Assembly: GCA_963575715.1 (NCBI GenBank)
Contig: CAUYTW010000330.1
Coordinates: forward strand, 1-55,862
DNA length: 55,862 nt
Source of the DNA: Gammaproteobacteria bacterium
GTDB taxonomy: Bacteria; Pseudomonadota; Gammaproteobacteria; CAIRSR01
Direction of reading: 5' to 3'
Shown here: piece by piece, positions 34,798 to 41,895 of the stretch
How the letters are laid out: each line of letters begins with the position of its first letter
Numbering within the stretch: position 1 is the stretch's first letter
Notes under the pieces: model-generated
What the model was told of the DNA's origin: nothing
Seen by the model: the letters and a program-made list of their open reading frames with translations, nothing else
The model's database searches: none
Translations under genes and position numbers: made by a program

Positions 34798-36105
34798 TTG
34801 CGACGTTACCAATCCCGAAAAACCGTGAAACTTTTAAACTGGATAATATCCTGCCTGCATTTCGTGGGAAGTTTTTTTTCTTTTCTATGGAACCGCTTTT
34901 TTGAGGACCGCAGTCTGGAGGTGGCCTCAGAACTTTCTTACATGACCTTGATTTCCCTTGTCCCTTTGATGACCGTAGCGGTATCGGTTGCGGGTGCTTT
35001 TCCGGTGTTCGCTACCATTCAGCGCCTGATCGAAGATTTTATTTTCACTAATTTTGTACCGACCTTCGGCGCTGTGGTTCAGCAATACCTGCAACAATTT
35101 ACCTACAACGCATCACGCCTGACGGCGTTGGGAATTTTGTCCCTGGTAGTCACATCGTTGCTCACCATGTCCACCATTGATACCAGTTTCAACCGTATTT
35201 GGCGGATACGGGTGAAACGTCGAGGACTGGCGAATTTTACCGTCTATTGGGCGGTACTGACCTTGGGGCCGATGCTGATCGGCGCCAGTCTATTACTGAC
35301 ATCGCGGATCTTTTCCACGCCTGAATTCGCGGCGGCTACCGAATCCTTGAGAATACGCGGAGTATTGTTAAGCATTACCCCTTTTCTCGCTACCACCCTT
35401 GCTGCGTTTTTACTCTATGTAGTGGTACCCAACCGGGCGGTATCTTTTTTTCACGCCTTGATAGGCGCTCTGGTGGCGGCCTTGTTATTCGAGGCCGCCA
35501 AACGTGGATTTACCTTTTACCTCACCACGGTCCATACCTATGAAACCATATTCGGGGCGATGGCTGTAGTTCCGGTGTTTTTAATCTGGATTTATACCTC
35601 GTGGCTGGTGGCTTTATTGGGAGCAGAAATTGCCCATGCCTTTTCAGCCTTTCCCGCCTGGTTGCGAGTGGGGAGTTCTTTGGGTGCGGAGCTGGTATGG
35701 GCTTTTCGGGTAGTTGGTCACCTATGGGAGGCACAGAGAACTGGAAATTCCGTTACCACGCGCGCGTTACTGGCCTATGAGCCGGGTCTATCGGAAGATA
35801 TGCTGCTCGACCTCATCACAACTTTTTCCGCTGCGCGGCTAATCCAGCGTACTGCCGAAGGTGCCTGGATTCTAGCCAAGGACATGAGTGAAGTAACTTT
35901 GTTGGATCTCTATCGACTGTTGCCCAATTCCGTACAGGAGGTTAATCCCCGCACTGGTGATTCCTGGAATGATGCCCTGGCTAGGGTAATCATAGCGGTC
36001 TACGGCGAGATACGCCGAGTCATGGATATTCCTCTTAAAAATCTTTATCTGGATGGACAGCGCGAGATACGACCGGATCGAGTAAAAAATTCTGAAATTT
36101 TTTGA
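34798..36105 (+). CDS. YihY/BrkB-family inner membrane protein
   Basis: The 435-residue protein has a hydrophobic N-terminal two thirds with about six membrane helices, including the conserved LSYMTLISLVPLMTVAVSVA, a central TMSTIDTSFNRIWRI and a late FLIWIYTSWLVALLGAEIAHAFS. The cytoplasmic C-terminal third has a winged-helix-like look (LLAYEPGLSEDMLLDLITTF). The family was once annotated as RNase BN, which is not supported; its function is unclear. The start is uncertain: the first codon would be TTG at 34798, or GTG at 34825, both without a clear ribosome site. Confidence 0.88.
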   Translation: MRRYQSRKTVKLLNWIISCLHFVGSFFSFLWNRFFEDRSLEVASELSYMTLISLVPLMTVAVSVAGAFPVFATIQRLIEDFIFTNFVPTFGAVVQQYLQQFTYNASRLTALGILSLVVTSLLTMSTIDTSFNRIWRIRVKRRGLANFTVYWAVLTLGPMLIGASLLLTSRIFSTPEFAAATESLRIRGVLLSITPFLATTLAAFLLYVVVPNRAVSFFHALIGALVAALLFEAAKRGFTFYLTTVHTYETIFGAMAVVPVFLIWIYTSWLVALLGAEIAHAFSAFPAWLRVGSSLGAELVWAFRVVGHLWEAQRTGNSVTTRALLAYEPGLSEDMLLDLITTFSAARLIQRTAEGAWILAKDMSEVTLLDLYRLLPNSVQEVNPRTGDSWNDALARVIIAVYGEIRRVMDIPLKNLYLDGQREIRPDRVKNSEIF

Positions 36106-36107
36106 AG

Positions 36108-36851
36108 TCAGTGCGCACGGAAATTTCGCAACAATTTATATTTTCTGTACGTCGTGATTGCGTTCATCCGTGCAATATCCCAGCCGGTGCGTCCATCCAG
36201 AATACCCAGGCGTAGAAAATAAGTTCTAAAAAATGCCCAGAAAGCACGTAATGGCGCATCCAAGAGCACGGCTTTTTTTCCTTTTTCGAGCATCTGCTGT
36301 GCCGCAGCGAGTGAATATTGCTCAATTTTACGTGTTACATCGATTTTGTTTCGATAGCTGTAATGCAACAAGGGAAATGATAATTTCGCAGTTGTCCCGT
36401 GCAAAATTAAACTTTCATGCACCAGGCTATCCGAAAAACGCCCTTTTTCGCGCTTGAACAAGCGTAAGACATAATCAGGATACCAGCCGCAATGACGCAC
36501 GAAATTACCGCAAAATTGCGATTTTCTTGGAATAAAAAAACCATCCGCTTGATGTTCCCTAATCGCTTGTAAAATTTCAATTCGCAGTTCTGGAGTTACT
36601 CTCTCGTCGGCGTCCAGGGAGAGAACCCAATCCATGCTGGCATAATCTAGGGCACGATTTTTCTGCGCGCCAAATCCCGGCCAATCATGAAGATAAACAT
36701 GCCTGGTAAATTTACGTGCGATACTTGTCGTGGCATCCTCGCTACCAGAATCGACGATGATAATCTCATCTGCCCAGGATACGGATTCGAGAGTTTCATA
36801 TAGATTAGCTTCTTCATTCTTAACGATTAGTACAACAGATATCGTAACCAA
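36108..36851 (-). CDS. Family 2 glycosyltransferase (WaaE/KdtX-like)
   Basis: The 247-residue enzyme has a GT-A fold with ISVVLIVKNEEANLYETLES at the nucleotide-binding start and a DxD-like LSLDADERV near residue 80. A conserved RKSQFCGNFVRHCGWYPDY and HESLILHG follow. This pattern matches LPS core glycosyltransferases of the WaaE group. The probable TTG start at 36851 has GGAG seven bases upstream on the minus strand. It is divergent from the corrinoid activator gene, and the two start codons share a base. Confidence 0.88.
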   Translation of the reverse strand: MVTISVVLIVKNEEANLYETLESVSWADEIIIVDSGSEDATTSIARKFTRHVYLHDWPGFGAQKNRALDYASMDWVLSLDADERVTPELRIEILQAIREHQADGFFIPRKSQFCGNFVRHCGWYPDYVLRLFKREKGRFSDSLVHESLILHGTTAKLSFPLLHYSYRNKIDVTRKIEQYSLAAAQQMLEKGKKAVLLDAPLRAFWAFFRTYFLRLGILDGRTGWDIARMNAITTYRKYKLLRNFRAH

Positions 36852-38458
36852 TGGTCTACTCCAAGGTCCCGGCAGTCGCGCAGCATCCCATATTTGTCAC
36901 GCCATTGCTTGGTCATTCGGTATGGGAAAGCCTGGAGGCGCGGGGGATTCCGATTCGTACCGGCTGTCGCGGGGGCGGGAGTTGCGGCCTGTGTCGGGTG
37001 CGGGTGTTGGATGGTGCGGTCCATTCGCACACTGCCCTGGAACAGCGTCGCCTGTCGGAACGTGATCTGGCCGAGGGTGTGCGTCTAGCTTGTCAGCTGC
37101 GACCACCTGGTGGGATCACGGTCGAACCGTTGCTGCGGATGCCGCGTCACGAATGGCGTCCATTGCCCACCGAGGACGAGATTCGATCCACCCTCGCCAC
37201 GTCCACCTTGACGTGCGCCGAGACCGCCCCTAATCACAGTTTTGGTCTCGCGGTTGATCTGGGCACCACCCAGATTCGCATCGCCCTTTGGAACCTGACT
37301 AACCACGAGCTGGTGACGACTCGTCATGGACTCAATCCACAGGCCCGTTTCGGTACCGATCTCCTGACCCGCCTGGCGGCGGCTACGTCCGGGCACGCCG
37401 AGGAACTTGCGCGACTCGTAACTGAATCCATTAGTGAGGCACTCAACGACATGCTCGCCGTGCGGGCGCTCACGGGTAAGGTCCGACGAGTGGCGGTAGT
37501 CGGCAATACCGCCATGCTTGCCTTATTGACCGGGAAAGGTACAGACGACTTACTCCATCCCGACGGTTGGACTCGTCACATTGAATGTCAACCGACGACG
37601 ACAGAATCTTGGCGACAGGCGTGGAATCTCGCCGATGATGCCCGGATTGGCGTAATCCAACCCTTAGCGGGTTTCGTCGGCTCGGACTTGCTGGCTGGAT
37701 TGATTGCCACGCGGCTGACGGAAGGGCGGCGAGCTTCGTTGTTCATTGACTTCGGCACCAATACCGAGATTGCGCTTTGGGATGGTCAAGTTCTATACGT
37801 CACTTCCGCCGCCGGTGGTCCAGCTTTCGAGGGCAGCGGCATCCGCGACGGGATGCCTGCCGAAGCAGGAGCAATATCTCAAGTTGATCTCGGCCTCGAC
37901 CACACGCCGATCTTGCGGGTCATTGGCAATGGCGAGCCACTTGGCCTCTGTGGCTCGGGCCTAGTTGACGCGGTGGCGGTCCTGCGGCAAGCGCGTCTCC
38001 TGTCACGCGCTGGGCGTTTCGCCGCTGAAGTTGATCCACACGGCTTCGCGCTGTCGCGGTCGCCTCGGGAGATTCTCCTGACCAAGCGCGATATCGACCT
38101 TTTTCAGCGCGCCAAGGCGGCGGTCGGTGCGGGAATTTCCTGCTTGCTGGAACAGGCCGGCCTGAAAACTCGTACCCTCCAGCGTTTGTGCATCGGTGGG
38201 GCATTTGGTCGCTATCTCAGGTTGAGTAGTGCGCGAGAAATCGGGTTACTTCCCGCCATGCCTTCGGAGCATATCGAAATATTGTCGGAATCCGCCCTGG
38301 TGGGTTGCAGTCGATTATTGCAAGAACCCGATCCGGATAAAATACGCGCTGAAATCCTGGATACGGCGTATTTCATTAATTTGGCCCACCATCCTCGTTT
38401 TGAGGACCATTTTATTCAGCACCTCAGCCTCGACGCGCGCCTTTTAGAATTAGAATAA
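36851..38458 (+). CDS. RACE-type reductive activator of corrinoid proteins (2Fe-2S / ASKHA)
   Basis: Such proteins re-reduce inactive Co(II) corrinoid to Co(I) with ATP hydrolysis. The 535-residue product has an N-terminal plant-type 2Fe-2S ferredoxin (cysteines 39, 45, 48 and 81 in TGCRGGGSCGLC and RLACQL), a linker, and an actin-like ATPase domain. That domain has phosphate loop 1 AVDLGTTQIRIALW, VVGNTAMLALL, phosphate loop 2 FIDFGTNTEIALW, LCGSGLVDAVA and CIGGAFGRYL. It heads a run of four codirectional genes with its probable target corrinoid protein 36 bases downstream. The start at 36851 overlaps the start of the divergent glycosyltransferase. Confidence 0.92.
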   Translation: MVYSKVPAVAQHPIFVTPLLGHSVWESLEARGIPIRTGCRGGGSCGLCRVRVLDGAVHSHTALEQRRLSERDLAEGVRLACQLRPPGGITVEPLLRMPRHEWRPLPTEDEIRSTLATSTLTCAETAPNHSFGLAVDLGTTQIRIALWNLTNHELVTTRHGLNPQARFGTDLLTRLAAATSGHAEELARLVTESISEALNDMLAVRALTGKVRRVAVVGNTAMLALLTGKGTDDLLHPDGWTRHIECQPTTTESWRQAWNLADDARIGVIQPLAGFVGSDLLAGLIATRLTEGRRASLFIDFGTNTEIALWDGQVLYVTSAAGGPAFEGSGIRDGMPAEAGAISQVDLGLDHTPILRVIGNGEPLGLCGSGLVDAVAVLRQARLLSRAGRFAAEVDPHGFALSRSPREILLTKRDIDLFQRAKAAVGAGISCLLEQAGLKTRTLQRLCIGGAFGRYLRLSSAREIGLLPAMPSEHIEILSESALVGCSRLLQEPDPDKIRAEILDTAYFINLAHHPRFEDHFIQHLSLDARLLELE

Positions 38459-38494
38459 CAAGCGTCCTGCCCCAATTCCCAAGGAAATCCCTCC

Positions 38495-39160
38495 ATGTTG
38501 GCGCAAGTGATTAGCACTTATAATGAAGCACTCTTTGACACCGATCGCGATCAGGCGCTTTTGGTAGTGCATGAAGCGGTTAAAAATGGCATGCTCCCAG
38601 AAGATATCGTTTTCAAGGTGGTCATTCCGGGCATCGAAACGATGATGAAGGCCATCAGCGAGGATATCGACGCTAATCTCGCCCAGCATTTCATGACCGC
38701 CCAAATCGCGCTCCAGGTGACCGAGGAAATGTTACCGCACTTCCTTCATCCGCCGGTGAGCATTGGTCGTGTCGTGCTGGGCACCGCCAAGGGTGACCTG
38801 CATTCGCTGGGTAAACGCATTCTCACGGGCTGCCTACGCTCGTTGATGATTGAGGTGATCGACTTAGGCGTCAATGTCGATCCCACACGTTTTGTTGATC
38901 AGGCGGTGACCCACGGAGCAGATGTTATCGGCATCTCCGCGATGATGATGCATACCGCCGATGGTGAGGAAGGTTGCCGCCGGGTGCGCCGAATTCTCCA
39001 GGAGCGTGGCCTGGAAAACCGCGTTCGCGTCGTGGTTGGTGGCGCACCGTTTCGATGCGACCCCGATCTGTGGCAACGAGTTGGGGCTGATGGCTGGGCA
39101 CCCGATGGAATTAGCGCGGGGCGAGTGATTACCAATCTGATTCACGAGATCCATGCATGA
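38495..39160 (+). CDS. Corrinoid (cobalamin-binding) methyltransferase protein, MtbC/MtaC-like
   Basis: The 221-residue protein is the methyl carrier of a three-component methyltransferase. A helical cap occupies residues about 1-85. The Rossmann-like B12-binding domain follows, with the base-off ligand motif D-x-H-x-x-G as Asp101, His103 and Gly106 (GDLHSLGKRIL). A GISAMM loop and VVGGAPF also contact the cofactor in relatives. AAGGAAAT precedes the ATG. The stop overlaps the start of the next gene (ATGA), which suggests translational coupling. Confidence 0.94.
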   Translation: MLAQVISTYNEALFDTDRDQALLVVHEAVKNGMLPEDIVFKVVIPGIETMMKAISEDIDANLAQHFMTAQIALQVTEEMLPHFLHPPVSIGRVVLGTAKGDLHSLGKRILTGCLRSLMIEVIDLGVNVDPTRFVDQAVTHGADVIGISAMMMHTADGEEGCRRVRRILQERGLENRVRVVVGGAPFRCDPDLWQRVGADGWAPDGISAGRVITNLIHEIHA

Positions 39161-40203
39161 TAACGCCCTCGGAACGACTGCTTGCGACGGTGAATGGTCA
39201 ACCCACGGATCGCATTCCGATTTTTTGCAACCTGCTCGACCAGGGCGCACGCGAACTGGGCGTGGCGTTGCGTGATTATTATCGTGACGGTACGTTGGTC
39301 GCCGAGGCGCAGCTGCGCATGAGGGAAAAGTACGGCCATGACAATGTCTGGTGTCTCTCTTACGTTGGCAAGGAGGCGGAACTGCTCGGCTGTCGCGAAA
39401 TTCTTTTCGCTGAGGACGGCCCGCCCAACGTCGCCGATTTCGTCATCCAGGAACCTGCGGACATTCATAAACTGCATGTACCCGACGACCTCACTACTCA
39501 TCCTGCCTTTCGCGCCACGCTTGACTGCTTAAAGGTGCTACGAGCCGAAATTGGGGGCAAGGTGCCGATCTGCGCCTATCTCACTGCGTCAACGACCTTG
39601 CCTGCGATGTTAATGGGAATGGACAAATGGTTGGAACTGCTCCTGTTCGGTCCAACTGAATTACGTGACTTGCTGTTGGCCAAGTGTTGCGATTTTTTCC
39701 ACAAGCAGTACCACGCCTACCGCGCGGCAGGAGCGGATTTACTTTGTTATTCCAGCCCGTTCACCTCGACCGACTTTTTGCCGCGCCGCCTTATTCGGGA
39801 ATTCACCTTACCGTGGATGGAGCGTGACTTGCTCCCATGCGGATTCGAGGGTGTAGTTTACTTTTGCGCGCAAGCGCGGGTCGTGCCGTCCCTCGATTTA
39901 GTATTGGAACGTCTTCCCCCGCCCACAACCGTTTACCTTGGCCCGGACGAGGATAGCGCCGCCGCCAAGCGAATCGTCACGGACCGCGCCCTGACCTGTG
40001 GCATCATCAACGATATCAAGCTGTGCCGCTGGAGCGAGCAGGAGGTGCGAGTCGAGGTCAAACGCTTGATCGAGATGGGCAAGCCGGGCGGTCGCTTTTT
40101 TATCGGCACCTCGGTGATGCCTCTCGCGATCCCCGAGCGCAATATCCATGCTTACATCGAGGCCGCGTCCGAATACGGATGCTGGAACGAAGGTAATAAT
40201 TGA
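39157..40203 (+). CDS. UroD-fold corrinoid methyltransferase
   Basis: The 348-residue protein belongs to the uroporphyrinogen decarboxylase/methyltransferase superfamily (ITPSERLLATVNGQPTDRIP start). Haem-pathway HemE is excluded by context and by poor agreement at its substrate residues. In thiol methyltransferases of this fold (MtaA, MtbA) zinc is held by His-X-Cys and a later Cys. Here the equivalent of HxC reads YFC (VVYFCAQARVV) and the later Cys is replaced (FIGTSVMPL). A zinc-thiol acceptor role is therefore unlikely. It may instead be the substrate methyltransferase (MT-I). The ATG overlaps the stop of the corrinoid-protein gene. Confidence 0.88.
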   Translation: MITPSERLLATVNGQPTDRIPIFCNLLDQGARELGVALRDYYRDGTLVAEAQLRMREKYGHDNVWCLSYVGKEAELLGCREILFAEDGPPNVADFVIQEPADIHKLHVPDDLTTHPAFRATLDCLKVLRAEIGGKVPICAYLTASTTLPAMLMGMDKWLELLLFGPTELRDLLLAKCCDFFHKQYHAYRAAGADLLCYSSPFTSTDFLPRRLIREFTLPWMERDLLPCGFEGVVYFCAQARVVPSLDLVLERLPPPTTVYLGPDEDSAAAKRIVTDRALTCGIINDIKLCRWSEQEVRVEVKRLIEMGKPGGRFFIGTSVMPLAIPERNIHAYIEAASEYGCWNEGNN

Positions 40204-40204
40204 T

Positions 40205-40786
40205 ATGTCATTGCCCCCTCTGCTACTCGGCTGCGGTATTTTTGCCAAAGAAATTGGCCATCTCATCGCAAAAAATGGTTGGGAAGTAGAAACGGTATTC
40301 CTTGATTCGGCGTTGCATAATTATCTCCAGCGTTTGGAAAAGGGCCTCACCGGTAGCCTCGCCAAGCGCCATGGCCGTGATATCGTGGTGTTTTATGGTT
40401 GCTGCCATCCACTGATTGACCGTTGGATTAGCAGTGCGGGCGCAACGCGGGTGGTGGGTCAGAATTGCGTCGAGATTTTACTTGGCAAGGAACGTTTTGA
40501 CCGTGAATTGGAAAACGGCGCGTTTTTTCTACTAGAGGAGTGGGCGCTACGCTGGGATCGAATTACTCGGGAGCTTTATGGTGCTAATCCCGAGGTTATT
40601 CGAGAAATCTTTCGAGGTGAATTGAGCAGAATGCTCGCTATCCGTACTCCATGTTCTGCTAATTTCAGCGCGCTAGCCGAAGCTGCGGCGGAAAAAGTTG
40701 GATTACCGCTGGAATGGACCGATGTTGGATTGGAGCATCTGGAACAAGTATTGGAAACAGCCCTGCGAAATAAACTTCATGAGTAG
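40205..40786 (+). CDS. DUF1638 family protein
   Basis: The 193-residue product starts at ATG 40205, one base after the previous stop, in preference to an upstream in-frame ATG inside the preceding gene. It has the family's short N-terminal LLLGCGIFAKEI, a cysteine-containing VVFYGCCHP, then GATRVVGQNCVEILLG and a Tyr/Trp-rich FFLLEEWALRWDRI. DUF1638 genes are known as companions of corrinoid methyltransferases, including here. The biochemical role is unknown; the paired cysteines near residue 63 and Cys near 85 could bind a metal. Confidence 0.85.
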   Translation: MSLPPLLLGCGIFAKEIGHLIAKNGWEVETVFLDSALHNYLQRLEKGLTGSLAKRHGRDIVVFYGCCHPLIDRWISSAGATRVVGQNCVEILLGKERFDRELENGAFFLLEEWALRWDRITRELYGANPEVIREIFRGELSRMLAIRTPCSANFSALAEAAAEKVGLPLEWTDVGLEHLEQVLETALRNKLHE

Positions 40787-40794
40787 CAATATTT

Positions 40795-40887
40795 AACCCA
40801 AGTTGCCACCTATCCGTGGTTGCAAGGTTTCCGCCACAACGCGCACAGTGGAATGCGGCTTCAGGGGTATAGGTAGCAACTTGGGTT
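40795..40887. repeat. MITE with IS982-like ends
   Basis: AACCCAAGTTGCCACCTATC and ATAGGTAGCAACTTGGGTT form the ends of a 93-bp element. They match the ends of the deleted IS982-like element at 25523-25985. It begins eight bases after the stop of the DUF1638 gene. Confidence 0.85.
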
Positions 40888-41049
40888 ATTTAGTTAAATT
40901 TTTAACGCAAAAATAATTGACATCCTCTGGTCAAAATAATTGAATCTATGCAGGCAGACAAATTAAATAAAAATCATCAGTATTAGAAATTTTTCGGTTA
41001 ATTTAATGCCATTGATAACCAAAAAATTTTACCCATTTTGGTAATTCTC

Positions 41050-41868
41050 ATGCAACGAACCATATTTTTTGTTTCGGATCGTACCGGTATTACCGCCGAA
41101 ACCCTAGGACATAGTTTACTAACACAATTTGATGATATTCAATTCAAAAGTGTTAATTTGCCATTCATCGATAGTATGGATAAGGCAAAACAGGCCGTTG
41201 AACAAATTAATGTAGTATCTCGTCGTTCACACGATCGTCCGATTATTTTTAGCACTCTCGTTAATCAAGAATTGCGTGAGATTGTCGCCAGGGCAAATGC
41301 TGCATTTTTTGATTTTTTTGGAGCGTTCATCGGCCCCTTAGAACAAGAATTTAACACTAAATCTTCTTATGCCATTGGCCGTAGTCATGGACTTGTCGAT
41401 AATACCGTTTATGGTGTAAGGATGGACGCGGTAAATTTCGCGTTGGCCAACGATGACGGAACAACTACGAGGAATTATTCCAAGGCCGATATTATTATTA
41501 TCGGCGTATCTCGCTCGGGAAAAACACCAAGTTGTCTATACTTAGCTCTACAATTTGGAATTTATGCCGCCAATTATCCATTGACCGAGGAAGACCTGGA
41601 AGGCATACAGCTTCCGGCCATCATCCGGCCCTATCGAGAAAAACTTTATGGATTGACCATTGAGCCAGAACGATTGCAAAAAATTCGTCATGAACGGCGC
41701 CCAGACAGTCCCTATTCTTCGTTACGTCAATGTCAATATGAAACTCGTCAAGCCGAGGCCATTTTTCGTGCCGAACGAATTCATTATCTTTCGACCACCA
41801 CCTTGTCGGTCGAGGAAATTGCTACTACCCTTTTAGCGAGTACAGGCATTGAGCGACGCCTGTTTTGA
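41050..41868 (+). CDS. ppsR: PEP synthase regulatory protein PpsR (DUF299 kinase/pyrophosphorylase)
   Basis: PpsR inactivates phosphoenolpyruvate synthase by ADP-dependent phosphorylation and reactivates it by phosphate-dependent dephosphorylation. The 272-residue protein begins with the conserved FFVSDRTGITAETLGHSLL and carries the P-loop GVSRSGKTPSCLYLA near residue 153 and the YREKLYGLTIEPERL block. I chose the ATG at 41050 because an in-frame TTG at 41038 has no support. The phosphoenolpyruvate synthase gene ppsA, often divergent from ppsR, is not nearby. Confidence 0.95.
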   Translation: MQRTIFFVSDRTGITAETLGHSLLTQFDDIQFKSVNLPFIDSMDKAKQAVEQINVVSRRSHDRPIIFSTLVNQELREIVARANAAFFDFFGAFIGPLEQEFNTKSSYAIGRSHGLVDNTVYGVRMDAVNFALANDDGTTTRNYSKADIIIIGVSRSGKTPSCLYLALQFGIYAANYPLTEEDLEGIQLPAIIRPYREKLYGLTIEPERLQKIRHERRPDSPYSSLRQCQYETRQAEAIFRAERIHYLSTTTLSVEEIATTLLASTGIERRLF

Positions 41869-41895
41869 AGGCAACGCGTTTTCACCATGCTAAAG

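Noticed and set aside
39157-40203. HemE (uroporphyrinogen decarboxylase)
   Set aside because: The fold is the same, but the overlap with a corrinoid-protein gene and the neighbouring activator indicate a methyltransferase.
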